A stretch of DNA of 64,000 nt from Mesorhizobium sp. YIM 152430 (GCF_029210365.1 NZ_JARGES010000027.1:124001-188000); one strand, 5' to 3'; positions 1 to 8,273 are shown, counted from the first letter of the stretch. Program-made: numbers and translations. The notes: generated by a model from the letters alone, not told the origin.

Positions 1-153
1 TGCCGTCGCCGCCCGTCCGCCGGTGATCTCGACTTCCGCGAACCGCGTGAAGGTCGAGGACAGCATGAAGAACAGAAGCAGCAGGAAGATGACGTCGATC
101 AGCGAGGTCAGCGACAAGGGCCGCCGTCGCTTGACCGCCTGTTCAATGCGCAT
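1..153 (-). CDS. exbD: ExbD/TolR biopolymer transport protein (partial, N-terminus only)
   Basis: Only the first 51 residues are inside the window; the gene runs off the left edge. They show a short basic cytoplasmic stretch (KRRRP), then the family's single transmembrane segment LTSLIDVIFLLLLFFML. This holds the conserved Asp that in ExbD/TolR carries protons. ExbD works with ExbB and TonB in the inner membrane to energise outer-membrane receptors. Its start lies inside the end of exbB (11-base overlap), so the two are translationally coupled. Seen: the TM segment with Asp and the exbB linkage. Inferred: service to the neighbouring heme receptor. A tonB gene is not visible and could lie further left. 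Confidence 0.9.
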   Translation of the reverse strand, partial: MRIEQAVKRRRPLSLTSLIDVIFLLLLFFMLSSTFTRFAEVEITGGRAATA

Positions 154-820
154 GGCTCCGCTCCGCCGTGAAATCTGCGCGAACGGGCTGCGTCGTGCCG
201 ATCTCGCGCTGCGAAAGCAGCGAGGTGGTCATCGTCTCGATCGCCACGCGCTCGTTTTCGAGCCGCGTCTCGAACCATGTCAGGACCAGCGACACCGGCA
301 TTGCGACCGCAAGGCCGACCGCCGTGGTAAGCAGCGCCACCCAGATGCCGCCCGCGAGCAGCGAGGGGTCGACGGCGTTGCCCGCGCCCTGGAGCGCCTG
401 AAACGCTTCGATCATGCCGAGCACCGTGCCGAACAGGCCGAGCAGGGGCGCGATCTGCGCGATGGCGTCGAGCGCGCGGAATCCTTTTTGCAATTCGTGG
501 AGCCGACCGAGCGCGATGCGCCCGACCTCGTCTTCGATCACCGCCTTGGAGGTGGTGCGATTGGCCGACAGCCGCATCGCGGTCGAAAGCGCCGAGCCGA
601 GCGCCGAGCGGTCCTCGTCGAGAAGATGACGCGCATCGCCGTATCCGCCATGGAACCAGGCGTGCAGCGCCTTCTTGGCGCGGCCGTGCCGGCCGACCCC
701 TTCGCGCCAGAACTGCCAGAACTTCAGGACGATGATGGCGACCGCGAAGACGGACAGGACGAGCAGGATGGCGACGACCGCGCCGCCCAGCTCCAGAAAC
801 CAGCGGATTGTCTCGACCAT
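143..820 (-). CDS. exbB: ExbB/TolQ/MotA-family proton channel protein
   Basis: Inner-membrane protein of 225 residues, normal for the family. Three hydrophobic segments lie near residues 15-37, 121-145 and 160-183. The second and third follow the MotA/TolQ/ExbB pattern (APLLGLFGTVLGMIEAF, then LLTTAVGLAVAMP). With ExbD it forms the proton-driven motor that powers TonB. It is the third gene of a receptor / small secreted protein / exbB / exbD operon: it begins 6 bases after the preceding stop and overlaps exbD. No strong Shine-Dalgarno precedes its ATG, which fits coupled translation. TolQ is an alternative family name, but the heme-receptor context favours ExbB. Confidence 0.92.
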   Translation of the reverse strand: MVETIRWFLELGGAVVAILLVLSVFAVAIIVLKFWQFWREGVGRHGRAKKALHAWFHGGYGDARHLLDEDRSALGSALSTAMRLSANRTTSKAVIEDEVGRIALGRLHELQKGFRALDAIAQIAPLLGLFGTVLGMIEAFQALQGAGNAVDPSLLAGGIWVALLTTAVGLAVAMPVSLVLTWFETRLENERVAIETMTTSLLSQREIGTTQPVRADFTAERSHAH

Positions 821-826
821 CTGAGG

Positions 827-1264
827 TCAGCTCCCGAATTCGACCGACGACGATTTGGTCGCGGTCTTGAGATTGCGAATGCAGGCGTCCGGCGCGATGC
901 CGTCGCCGGCGCAGTCCGTCGCATCGTTGATGAGCACGCGGCCGAGCTGGTCGCAGGGCGTGCCCTTGAAGTCGAACTGGCGCACCTTGGTCTTGTCGGC
1001 CGGCAGGTCTTGGAAGTCGACGACCGTCATCCGGTCGACCAGGCCCTCGGCATTGAACAGGACGAGCTCGAACGCCGCGCGGCTGACATCGGCGCCAAGG
1101 CCGTTCTCCACGACGAAGGTCAGCCGGCATCCGCCCTCGGAGGGCTGCAAGGCGTTGAGTTCGAGCGAGAGCGCAGGCGCGGTCGCCTCCTGCGCTGCCG
1201 CCGGCCCCCAGGCGAGCGCAACGGCGGCGATGCCGAGCGATGCACGCTTCCAGGTCGATGTCAT
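827..1264 (-). CDS. Small secreted protein of the heme-receptor operon, function unknown
   Basis: Predicted periplasmic protein of 145 residues. The ATG at 1264 is chosen over an in-frame codon at 1339 because GGAG sits just upstream and it gives a clean signal peptide (basic start, hydrophobic core, cleavage near GPAAAQ). The mature part carries four Cys residues (GGCRLTF, GTPCDQL, TDCAGD, DACIRN), which could form two disulfides in the periplasm. I recognise no catalytic motif. It sits between a TonB-dependent heme receptor and exbBD and must be co-transcribed with them. That suggests a role in envelope heme handling or TonB complex assembly, but this is inference from position only. Confidence 0.8.
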   Translation of the reverse strand: MTSTWKRASLGIAAVALAWGPAAAQEATAPALSLELNALQPSEGGCRLTFVVENGLGADVSRAAFELVLFNAEGLVDRMTVVDFQDLPADKTKVRQFDFKGTPCDQLGRVLINDATDCAGDGIAPDACIRNLKTATKSSSVEFGS

Positions 1265-1355
1265 GAATGTCTCCGAATAGGTGTTGACCAGATGGATGGA
1301 CGAGCCGGGGCGACGCCGGTGGAGGCCAGGCGAATGCACGTCGCCCCGGTCTCCA

Positions 1356-3494
1356 TCAGCCGCCCCACCGCACCGTTGCGCCGACCTTGACCGACAGGCC
1401 CGGTTCGAAAACCGTCGTCGTCGTCGAGGCGTTGAGCGGATTTGCGTATTTCACATCGAACAGGTTGTCGACGCGAAAGTCGAGCCTGACGTTCTCGCTC
1501 GCCTGGTAGTTGGCGAACAGGTTCACCAGCGTGTAGTCATCGGCAAAGCTTGCGCCGCTGGGCGGGACGTTGTGCTGCACTTCGCCGCCGAAGGTCAGCC
1601 GGCCTTCATAGGCGCGCATTCCAAGCTGCGCCGTCACCTGGCTCGAGGGGATGGTGACGAGGTCGGCGCGCACGCCGTTCTGTTCGGTGAAGCCGTCGAT
1701 GATCGATGCCGAAAGCCCGCCGAAGAAACGTCCCTGGTCGTAGAGCGCCTCGAACTCGAAGCCGCGGATCTCGGCGGACGCGAAGTTCTGGTACTGGAAG
1801 CAGATCGGGATGCGCGAAGCGCCCGGCGTGAACCGACACCCTGATCCCGGCACGAAGGGCGACAGGTTCACGCCGCCGATATAGTCCTGGACATCGTTGT
1901 GGAAATAGGCGGCCTTGATGCGCAGGCTGTCATTGCCGTTGAAGATGCCGTCGCGGCTGTAGTTGATGCCGGCTTCCCAGGTCTTCGCCGTTTCCGGGCG
2001 CAGGTTGGGGTTGGGCAGGAACGGGAACACCACGCCATTTGGATGCAGGCCGCTGATCAGCGTTTCGGTGACGCTGGGCGAGCGGTAGCCTTCCGCATAG
2101 GTGCCGTAGAATTGCAGCCCCGCGAGCGCTTCGCTGTCGAAGGGCGTGACGCCCACCGTCAGGCGCGGCGACAGCCGGTCGCCCGAGCTTTGCGCATTCG
2201 TGCCGTCGAGGCTGTAGCTGTCGTAGCGCAGCCCGCCGATGACCTCGAGCCAGTCATAGGTCAGCTTGTTCTGGACATATGCGCCGCCGACGCGCCGTTT
2301 GCCGGAGGGGGTGAAGACGTCCGCTCCGCCCGAAGGGCTCGTGGTCACGACATCGTCCTGCAACCAGTCGCCGCCATAGGTCAGTTCATGGTCGACGAGG
2401 CCGGTCGAAAAGCGCGACGTGTTCCAGATGTCTACCCCGAGCGTATCGAGGTCGTAATTGGTCTGCGCGCCGGCCGGAATGATGATTGGCGCGCCATTGA
2501 CCGATGAGAACTGCTGGGAGGGCGCGAGGAAGGTTTGGTCGAGCGCGACGCCGTTGAACGACCCGTTGATGTTGAGGTCGAGCCAGGTCTGGTCCGGATC
2601 GGTCACGTTGTAGCGCGCGGTGAAGGTGTTCTGGCGCACGTCGATGTCGGAAAGCCCGCCGCGCTCGGTCCAGCCATTGTCGGCGCCCGACCAGCCCAGC
2701 TTGAGCGTGGAGAACTCGGTCGGCCTTATGGTCGACTTCAAAAGTCCACTCAGGACATCGAAGCCGGAACCCGACACCCGGTCGCCGCCGCCATCCTTGA
2801 AGTCGCCGAAGTCGCGCCAGACGATGTTGCCGACAACGTCGACGGCATCGTTGATGCGATAGGCGCCGACCGCGCTGGTCGTCCAGCCTTTGCCGTTGCT
2901 TTCGTAGCGGCCGGTGGCCGACACGGCGTAGGTTTCATCATCGCGCAGGAAATCTTCCGCGTCCTTCGTCTCGAAGAACACGACGCCGCCGATCGCACCC
3001 GATCCGTATGTATTGGCGACGGGACCGCGGATCACGTCGACCTGCTGGATCAGTTCGGGATCGAGAAAGAAGAGGCTCTGGGTTCCGTGGCCGGAGCGCT
3101 GGAAGTTCTGTCGTGCGCCATCGACGATAACGGAGACGCGGCCGAAATCCTGCAATCCGCGCACATTGATGCTGGAGGTCGCGCGCTTGGCGTCGGACTG
3201 AGCGGTGATGCCCGGCACGCCGAAGAACAGCCCGCCGGGGCTGGACGCCTGGCGGCGCTCGATCTGCTCGCGATCGACCCGGCTCACCGAGGCCAACTGG
3301 TCGATCGGGCTTTCGCCCGTCCGGCTGACGATGGTGATCTGGTCGAGCACGGTCACGCGTGCGAGCGCTTCCGACAGATCGGTTTCCTCCTGTGCCACGG
3401 CGGGCGAACCCGCCAAAAGCGCCGCGCTGGCGAGCAGAATGGCCCGCCGTGTTCGTCTTGTCGGGCTTGCGCCCCGTGCCCCTGTGCCCGTCAT
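1356..3494 (-). CDS. TonB-dependent outer-membrane heme/hemoglobin receptor
   Basis: Outer-membrane receptor of 712 residues, like the HmuR/ShmR/BhuR type. In order: Arg-rich signal peptide ending near SPAVAQ; TonB-box-like segment DQITIVSR; plug domain (residues about 50-165, including INVRGLQDFGRVSVIVDGAR and VDVIRGPVANTYGSGAIGG); then a long beta-barrel. Near residues 470 and 494 are YRSPS and NPNLRPE, which correspond to the FRAP and NPNL motifs of heme receptors. The start is ATG 3494 with AGGAG 7 bases upstream; a GTG directly before it (3497) is the alternative. It is the first gene of the operon with exbB and exbD and diverges from hmuPSTUV. An iron operator overlaps its promoter. The substrate is inferred from motifs and neighbours. 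Confidence 0.92.
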   Translation of the reverse strand: MTGTGARGASPTRRTRRAILLASAALLAGSPAVAQEETDLSEALARVTVLDQITIVSRTGESPIDQLASVSRVDREQIERRQASSPGGLFFGVPGITAQSDAKRATSSINVRGLQDFGRVSVIVDGARQNFQRSGHGTQSLFFLDPELIQQVDVIRGPVANTYGSGAIGGVVFFETKDAEDFLRDDETYAVSATGRYESNGKGWTTSAVGAYRINDAVDVVGNIVWRDFGDFKDGGGDRVSGSGFDVLSGLLKSTIRPTEFSTLKLGWSGADNGWTERGGLSDIDVRQNTFTARYNVTDPDQTWLDLNINGSFNGVALDQTFLAPSQQFSSVNGAPIIIPAGAQTNYDLDTLGVDIWNTSRFSTGLVDHELTYGGDWLQDDVVTTSPSGGADVFTPSGKRRVGGAYVQNKLTYDWLEVIGGLRYDSYSLDGTNAQSSGDRLSPRLTVGVTPFDSEALAGLQFYGTYAEGYRSPSVTETLISGLHPNGVVFPFLPNPNLRPETAKTWEAGINYSRDGIFNGNDSLRIKAAYFHNDVQDYIGGVNLSPFVPGSGCRFTPGASRIPICFQYQNFASAEIRGFEFEALYDQGRFFGGLSASIIDGFTEQNGVRADLVTIPSSQVTAQLGMRAYEGRLTFGGEVQHNVPPSGASFADDYTLVNLFANYQASENVRLDFRVDNLFDVKYANPLNASTTTTVFEPGLSVKVGATVRWGG

Positions 3495-3568
3495 CACCCT
3501 GCTCCTGATTCAAAGATCTGGTTGGCTGCTGGCTGGCGCTGAGGCTTGCTGGCGTGTTGGAAAGCGGA

Positions 3569-3585
3569 TGGTCATTACCTGACCA
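3569..3585. promoter_or_regulatory. 17-bp palindrome in the receptor leader
   Basis: TGGTCA-TTACC-TGACCA is a perfect inverted repeat of 6-bp arms around 5 bases, lying about 75 bases upstream of the receptor ATG and downstream of its predicted promoter. It could be an operator for a second regulator or an RNA hairpin in the 5' leader. I do not recognise the binding protein. Confidence 0.4.
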
Positions 3586-3605
3586 ATTCACTCCGGTATT
3601 GCGCT

Positions 3606-3634
3606 TCCCTATAAAACCTGATTATCACTGTCAA
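3606..3634 (-). promoter_or_regulatory. Predicted sigma-70 promoter of the heme receptor operon
   Basis: On the minus strand TTGACA (3634-3629) is followed after 17 bases by TAGGGA, or after 15 bases by TATAGG. The -35 box is a perfect consensus. The iron operator at 3619-3633 covers the -35 box and the spacer, the expected geometry for repression. Confidence 0.6.
3619..3633. promoter_or_regulatory. Candidate RirA iron-responsive operator (IRO box)
   Basis: TGA-TTATCACTG-TCA matches the TGA-N9-TCA pattern described for rhizobial IRO boxes controlled by RirA. It lies between the divergent receptor and hmuP operons and overlaps the receptor -35 box. rirA itself is encoded 4 kb away. Seen: the sequence and its place. 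Inferred: RirA binding and iron-dependent repression of both operons. Confidence 0.65.
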
Positions 3635-3708
3635 GAAATCGAATTCGAGAATTGTGATGTCGCCCAGCCAGCCTTCAGCAAGCCCGGCGCGAATAGGGGT
3701 GTGACACG

Positions 3709-3906
3709 GTGAATATGAGCAATTCACAGGACGCGTTTGCTGAGCGTTGGAAGACGGATTGGAAGCCCGAGCATGACCGCGCCGAGCCGCGTCATGTGCA
3801 AAGCCGCGATCTTTTCGCCGGCCGCACGGAAATCTGCATCGAACATGAAGGTTCGGTCTATCGCCTCAAGATCACCCGCCAGGGCAAGCTGATCCTCAAC
3901 AAATAG
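3709..3906 (+). CDS. hmuP: Hemin uptake protein HemP/HmuP
   Basis: Small protein of 65 residues whose C-terminal half fits the HemP family ([17 protein letters not shown], then [15 protein letters not shown]). In rhizobia and Bradyrhizobium HmuP is a small co-activator needed for expression of the heme uptake genes. GTG 3709 is taken as the start because AGGGG lies 9 bases upstream; ATG 3715 is the alternative and would be badly spaced. First gene of hmuPSTUV, 7 bases before hmuS, downstream of the divergent promoter region with the iron operator. Confidence 0.9.
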   Translation: MNMSNSQDAFAERWKTDWKPEHDRAEPRHVQSRDLFAGRTEICIEHEGSVYRLKITRQGKLILNK

Positions 3907-3913
3907 GTGTTCC

Positions 3914-4966
3914 ATGAATTTCGTTGCGAAGCCGTCGCCGGGGGAAATCCGTCAGGCGCGCGCCGACAATCCGAAGATGCGCGAGCGCGACCTCGCCGCG
4001 CAGCTTGCCGTTTCCGAAGCCGAACTCGTCGCCGCTCATGTGGGCGAGGGCGCGACGGTGATCGAACCGCGCGTGAACGACCTTCTCGCCGGGCTGGAGG
4101 CCGTGGGCGAGGTGATGGCGCTGACGCGAAACGAAAGCGCCGTCCACGAGAAGATCGGCATCTACGACAATGTCCACCCCGGACCCCATGCGGCGATGGT
4201 TCTGGGCGGCGAGATCGATCTGCGAATCTTCCCGAAGGCTTGGGCGTATGGTTTTGCCGTGGAAAAGCGCGACGGCGACGATATCCGCCGCAGTCTGCAA
4301 TTCTTCGACAAGGCGGGCGATGCGGTCCACAAGATCCATCTGCGCCCATCCTCCAATCTTTATGCCTTCCACAAACTCGTCGCTTCCCTTGCATCGGATG
4401 CGCAGGCGCAGGAACTGGAGATCGAGCCGGCCGCCCCGGTCGAACTGGTGCCTGCGAGCGCGGATGGCAACGCCGTGCGCGACCGCTGGGCGGCAATGAC
4501 CGACCCGCACGAATTCGTCGGCCTGTTGCGCTCGCTCAAGCTGTCACGCCGCGAGGCGGTCGGTCTCGTGGGCGACGATTTCGCCTGGCAGCTTGACGCA
4601 AGCGCGCTGCACGCCATGTTCAATCATGCCGTCGAGCAGGCGTTTCCGATCATGTGTTTCGTGGGAAATCGCGGCTGCATCCAGATCCACTCGGGACCGA
4701 TCATGAACGTCAAGCCGATGGGGCCGTGGATCAACGTCATGGACCCGACCTTCCACCTCCATCTGCGCGCCGACCACGTCGCCGAACTCTGGGGCGTGCG
4801 CAAGCCGACGAAGGAAGGCCACGTCACATCGATCGAAGCCTATGACGCCAGGGGCGAACTGATCATCCAGTTCTTCGGCAAACGCAAGGAAGGCGAGGAC
4901 GAGCGTTCGGACTGGCGCCTGATAGCGGAAAACCTGCCGCGCACCCCGCGTTCGAGCGCGGCCTGA
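3914..4966 (+). CDS. hmuS: Heme-degrading/heme-trafficking protein HmuS (HemS family)
   Basis: Cytoplasmic protein of 350 residues, the usual length for HemS/HmuS/ShuS, made of two similar halves of the HemS/ChuX fold. Recognisable segments include NDLLAGLEAVGEVMALTRNE, DGDDIRRSLQFFDKAGDAVHK in the first half and GNRGCIQIHSGPIMNVKPMG, MDPTFHLHLR in the second. The family accepts heme from the HmuTUV importer and releases iron from it or passes it on. The gene follows hmuP by 7 bases and precedes hmuT by 13, so all are one transcript. The precise reaction (degradation or chaperoning) differs between homologues and is not settled by sequence. Confidence 0.93.
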   Translation: MNFVAKPSPGEIRQARADNPKMRERDLAAQLAVSEAELVAAHVGEGATVIEPRVNDLLAGLEAVGEVMALTRNESAVHEKIGIYDNVHPGPHAAMVLGGEIDLRIFPKAWAYGFAVEKRDGDDIRRSLQFFDKAGDAVHKIHLRPSSNLYAFHKLVASLASDAQAQELEIEPAAPVELVPASADGNAVRDRWAAMTDPHEFVGLLRSLKLSRREAVGLVGDDFAWQLDASALHAMFNHAVEQAFPIMCFVGNRGCIQIHSGPIMNVKPMGPWINVMDPTFHLHLRADHVAELWGVRKPTKEGHVTSIEAYDARGELIIQFFGKRKEGEDERSDWRLIAENLPRTPRSSAA

Positions 4967-4979
4967 ACGGGGCGATTGC

Positions 4980-5834
4980 ATGAAGACCATCATTCTTGGC
5001 CTGATATCGACGCTGGCGCTCTCGGCCGCGGTGGCCGCGCAGGACGGCCCGCAACGCATCGTCGCCATCGGCGGCTCACTGACCGAGATCGTCTATGCGC
5101 TCGGCGAGGAAGACCGGCTGATCGCCCGCGACACGACCAGCGTCTTTCCCGGCGAGGCGCTGGCGCTTCCCGACGTGGGCTACATGCGCGCGCTTTCGCC
5201 GGAAGGCGTGCTGTCGGTCGATCCCGACCTGATCCTGACGCTCGATGGCGCGGGTCCGCCCGAGGCGATGGAGGTGATCCGCTCGGCGAGCGTGCCGGTC
5301 GTCACCGTCCCCGAAAGCTTCGATCGTGAAGGTGTCCTCGCCAAGGTCGAGGCGGTCGGCAAAGCCCTCGGCGTCGAAAAGGAAGCGGCCGAACTCGCAA
5401 TGCGTATCGACGCCGATCTCCAGACGGCGGAGGATGCCGTCGCGGACATCGACGACCCCGCCCGCGTGCTCTTCATCCTGTCGATGGAGGGCGGGCGTGT
5501 GATGGCGTCCGGCACCGGCACCGCTGCCGACGGCATGATCCGGCTCGCCGGCGGCGAAAACGCGATCACCGACTATCCCGGCTACAAGCAGTTGACCGAC
5601 GAGGCGATCATCACCGCCGCGCCGGACGTGATCCTGATGATGAACCGCGGCGGCAATCTCGACCCGACGCCCGTGGATCTCTCCACGCAGCCGGCATTGG
5701 CGGCAACGCCTGCCGCGGAAGCGGGCCGCGTCATCCGCATGGACGGCGCGTTCCTGCTCGGCTTCGGCCCGCGCACGGCCGATGCGGCGAAGGATCTGGC
5801 CGCCGCGCTTTACGACGACGCGCCGGCCGACTGA
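4980..5834 (+). CDS. hmuT: Periplasmic heme-binding protein HmuT
   Basis: ABC-transporter binding protein of 284 residues with a signal peptide (about residues 1-20, ending AAVAAQ). It is of the class III FhuD/BtuF-like fold: an N-lobe with RIVAIGGSLTEIVYALG, a long linking helix, and a C-lobe with YPGYKQLTDEAIITAAPDVILMM. Tyr68 in VGYMRALSPEG matches the Tyr that ligates heme iron in ShuT/PhuT-type proteins. It receives heme from the outer-membrane receptor and delivers it to HmuUV. It ends one base before the start of hmuU. Confidence 0.93.
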   Translation: MKTIILGLISTLALSAAVAAQDGPQRIVAIGGSLTEIVYALGEEDRLIARDTTSVFPGEALALPDVGYMRALSPEGVLSVDPDLILTLDGAGPPEAMEVIRSASVPVVTVPESFDREGVLAKVEAVGKALGVEKEAAELAMRIDADLQTAEDAVADIDDPARVLFILSMEGGRVMASGTGTAADGMIRLAGGENAITDYPGYKQLTDEAIITAAPDVILMMNRGGNLDPTPVDLSTQPALAATPAAEAGRVIRMDGAFLLGFGPRTADAAKDLAAALYDDAPAD

Positions 5835-5835
5835 G

Positions 5836-6927
5836 ATGAGCGTGATGGAAGAGGCGACGCCGGCCACCGGTCGACGGGCAAGGCCGGCGGGCGACCGTTC
5901 GGGCATCGCGCGGCTGACGATCCTCGGCCTTGCCGGCGCGCTCGTTCTCGTTGCGCTGTTCAGCCTGACGGCCGGCGCATCGGACGCTTCCGTTGTCGAT
6001 CTCATCCGCGCCTCGCTCTCCGGCGACGTCGAGATTTCGGCCCGCGACCGGGTCATCGTTTACGACATCCGCCTGCCGCGCGTCGCGCTGGGAATCCTCA
6101 TCGGCGCGGCGCTGGCCGTGTCCGGCGCGGTCATGCAGGGCCTGTTCCGCAATCCGCTTGCCGATCCGGGCCTCGTCGGCGTGTCCGCAGGCGCCGGTCT
6201 CGGCGCGATTTCGATCATCGTTCTGGGCGGCACGACGCTCGGTCCGGTCGTCGCTCTCTTCGGCATCTACGCCCTGCCGTTCGCGGCCTTTCTCGGCGGC
6301 CTTGGAACGACGATGCTTCTCTACAAGGTCGCCACGCGGCGCGGCCAGACCTCGGTCGCCACCATGCTTCTCGCCGGCATCGCGCTCGGCGCCATGGCAG
6401 GCGCATTCTCCGGCGTCCTCGTCTATCTGGCCGACGACAACCAGTTGCGCGACCTGACCTTCTGGGGGCTCGGCTCGCTCGCCGGCGCGACATGGACCAA
6501 GATCGCCGCCGCCGGCCCCATCATCGTCCTCGCGCTCGTCGCATCGCCGTTCCTCGCGCGCGGGCTGAATGCGCTGGCACTGGGCGAGGGGGCCGCGCAC
6601 CATCTGGGCGTGCCCGTCCAGCGCCTGAAGAACATCGCGATCGTCAAGGTTGCCGCCGCGACGGGCGCATCGGTCGCCGTATCCGGCGGAATCGGCTTCG
6701 TCGGCATCGTCGTGCCGCACCTCCTGCGGCTGTCGATCGGCCCCGACCACCGCTATCTCCTGCCGGCATCCGCGCTTCTCGGCGCAAGCCTCCTGCTTCT
6801 GGCCGACGCCGTCTCGCGAACCATCGTCGCGCCGGCCGAACTGCCGATCGGCATCGTCACGGCCGCCGTCGGCGCACCGTTCTTCCTCTGGATATTGCTG
6901 CGCCGGCGCGGCGTGCTGGACCTGTGA
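5836..6927 (+). CDS. hmuU: Heme ABC transporter permease HmuU (FecCD family)
   Basis: Polytopic inner-membrane permease of 363 residues with about ten hydrophobic segments. FecCD-family hallmarks include RLPRVALGILIGAALAVSGA, the GLFRNPLADPGLVG loop and GGIGFVGIVVPHLLRL. It forms the heme channel with ATPase HmuV. ATG 5836 follows the hmuT stop by one base; an in-frame ATG at 5845 is possible. The first 30 residues are a hydrophilic cytoplasmic tail. It translocates heme from HmuT to the cytoplasm. Confidence 0.93.
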   Translation: MSVMEEATPATGRRARPAGDRSGIARLTILGLAGALVLVALFSLTAGASDASVVDLIRASLSGDVEISARDRVIVYDIRLPRVALGILIGAALAVSGAVMQGLFRNPLADPGLVGVSAGAGLGAISIIVLGGTTLGPVVALFGIYALPFAAFLGGLGTTMLLYKVATRRGQTSVATMLLAGIALGAMAGAFSGVLVYLADDNQLRDLTFWGLGSLAGATWTKIAAAGPIIVLALVASPFLARGLNALALGEGAAHHLGVPVQRLKNIAIVKVAAATGASVAVSGGIGFVGIVVPHLLRLSIGPDHRYLLPASALLGASLLLLADAVSRTIVAPAELPIGIVTAAVGAPFFLWILLRRRGVLDL

Positions 6928-6934
6928 GGTTGCG

Positions 6935-7726
6935 ATGATCGAAACCCGCAACGTCAAGGTCTCGCTCGGCGGTCGGCCGATCCTGCATGGCATCGACTTC
7001 ACCGCGCGCGCCGGAGAAATCACCGCCATCGTCGGGCCGAACGGATCGGGAAAGTCGACCTTTCTCAAAGCCTTGTCCGGCGACCTCGATTCGACGGGCG
7101 AGATCCGCTTCGATGGCCGTGACCTGGCCTCGATGAAGCCGTGGCAGGCCGCCGGCCTTCGCGCCGTGCTGCCGCAGGCGACCAGCCTGTCCTTTCCCTT
7201 CACGGTGCGCGAGATCGTTCGGCTCGGCCTGATGGGCGGACGCTCCGGCGTCGCCGGCCGCGATCTGGAATCGCTGCCAGACCGCGCCCTTTCGGCCGTC
7301 GATCTCGCCGGTTTCGCCGGCCGGCACTATCAGGAACTCTCCGGCGGCGAACAGCAACGGGTGCAACTCGCCCGCGTCCTCTGCCAGGTCTGGGAACCGG
7401 TGCTCGACGGTCGGCCGCGCTTCCTCTTCCTCGACGAGCCCGTTTCGAGCCTCGACATCAAGCACCAGCTCGTCATCATGGATGTGGCGCGCGACTACGC
7501 GCGTGGCGGCGGCGGAATCATCGCCGTGCTGCACGATCTCAACCTGACGGCGATGTATGCGGACCGGATGATGATGCTGCATGAGGGCAGGGTGGCGGCC
7601 TTCGGCGCTCCGGCCGATCTTCTGACCGACGATCTGATCGAAAACGTATTCGACTGCCGCCTGCGCGTCGGTGTGGCGCCTTCGGGCCGCACGCCCTTCG
7701 TCCTGCCGCAGTCGATCGAAGTCTAG
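6935..7726 (+). CDS. hmuV: Heme ABC transporter ATP-binding protein HmuV
   Basis: ATPase of 263 residues with complete ABC motifs: Walker A GPNGSGKST (34-42), signature LSGGEQQR, Walker B FLFLDEP and the H-loop HDLN. An insertion between signature and Walker B (CQVWEPVLDGRPR) is typical of HmuV/ChuV. It powers HmuU. The ATG at 6935 is 7 bases after hmuU; a longer in-frame reading into hmuU is not a realistic start. It is the last gene of the operon. Its stop codon overlaps the stop of convergent rirA by 4 bases, so transcription of the two genes may interfere. Confidence 0.94.
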   Translation: MIETRNVKVSLGGRPILHGIDFTARAGEITAIVGPNGSGKSTFLKALSGDLDSTGEIRFDGRDLASMKPWQAAGLRAVLPQATSLSFPFTVREIVRLGLMGGRSGVAGRDLESLPDRALSAVDLAGFAGRHYQELSGGEQQRVQLARVLCQVWEPVLDGRPRFLFLDEPVSSLDIKHQLVIMDVARDYARGGGGIIAVLHDLNLTAMYADRMMMLHEGRVAAFGAPADLLTDDLIENVFDCRLRVGVAPSGRTPFVLPQSIEV

Positions 7727-8187
7727 TTTGCGACGACCGCGCGCGGCAGTTCCACATCGATGCCGAGCAGCGAACGCATGTTCGGGCGCGCCTTGACGAG
7801 GTCTTCGATCGTATAGCTTTCGAGCACCTCGAAGAATGCGCCGAGCGCCTTGCGCAATGCTTCGTTCAGCGCGCAGGCGTCGACCAGCGGGCACTCGGTC
7901 GCGTCCTTTTCGAAACATTCGGCCATGGCGAAATTGTCTTCCGTCACGCGCACGATGTCGAACAGCGTAATCTGCGATGCCGCGCGTCCCAGCCGCACGC
8001 CGCCATTGCGGCCACGAACGGTCTCGACCAGATTGTGCTCGACCAGCGGCTGCAAGATCTTGAACAGGAAAAGCTCGGAGACGCCATAGGCGCTCGCGAT
8101 CTCGGGAATGCGGCTCAGCCGTCCGGGATTTGCGGCGCAATACATCAGGATGCGCACTGCGTAATTCGTCTGGCGGGTCAGCCGCAT
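7723..8187 (-). CDS. rirA: Rhizobial iron regulator RirA (Rrf2 family)
   Basis: Rrf2-type Fe-S transcriptional regulator of 154 residues. The N-terminal winged helix-turn-helix begins MRLTRQTNYAVRILMYCAAN, the hallmark of RirA. The cluster-binding Cys residues are at 91, 99 and 105 (ECFEKDATECPLVDAC), the spacing of characterised Rhizobium RirA. With an Fe-S cluster it represses iron-uptake genes at IRO boxes; the cluster falls apart when iron is low. It lies tail to tail with hmuV, the end of an operon it probably controls. IRO-like and ICE-like sites upstream suggest feedback and Irr control. NsrR and IscR are excluded by the start sequence and Cys pattern. Confidence 0.95.
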   Translation of the reverse strand: MRLTRQTNYAVRILMYCAANPGRLSRIPEIASAYGVSELFLFKILQPLVEHNLVETVRGRNGGVRLGRAASQITLFDIVRVTEDNFAMAECFEKDATECPLVDACALNEALRKALGAFFEVLESYTIEDLVKARPNMRSLLGIDVELPRAVVAN

Positions 8188-8235
8188 GGCATACCTTTCA
8201 CGATTCCGACGATCGGCATTGATATGGTCTATTCC

Positions 8236-8250
8236 TTAGAACGGTTCCAG
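8236..8250. promoter_or_regulatory. ICE-like (Irr-type) motif upstream of rirA
   Basis: TTAGAACGGTTCCAG contains a perfect GAAC-G-GTTC core and resembles the TTAGAA...TTCTAA pattern of Irr-controlled ICE boxes, with mismatches in the right arm. On the rirA strand it lies inside the 17-base spacer of a possible promoter (TTGTCT ... TAGACC). Irr is known to repress rirA in Agrobacterium, which makes the site plausible but unproven. Confidence 0.4.
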
Positions 8251-8273
8251 ACAAGCTTTCATTGAAAAAAACA

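Noticed and set aside
23-1390. Long open frame on the plus strand across exbB and the receptor end
   Set aside because: It is antisense to three clear genes; its product is Arg/Asp-rich low-quality sequence typical of GC-rich shadow frames.
3639-3648. TCGAATTCGA palindrome beside the iron operator
   Set aside because: Only 10 bp and containing an EcoRI-type core; too short to argue for a separate operator.
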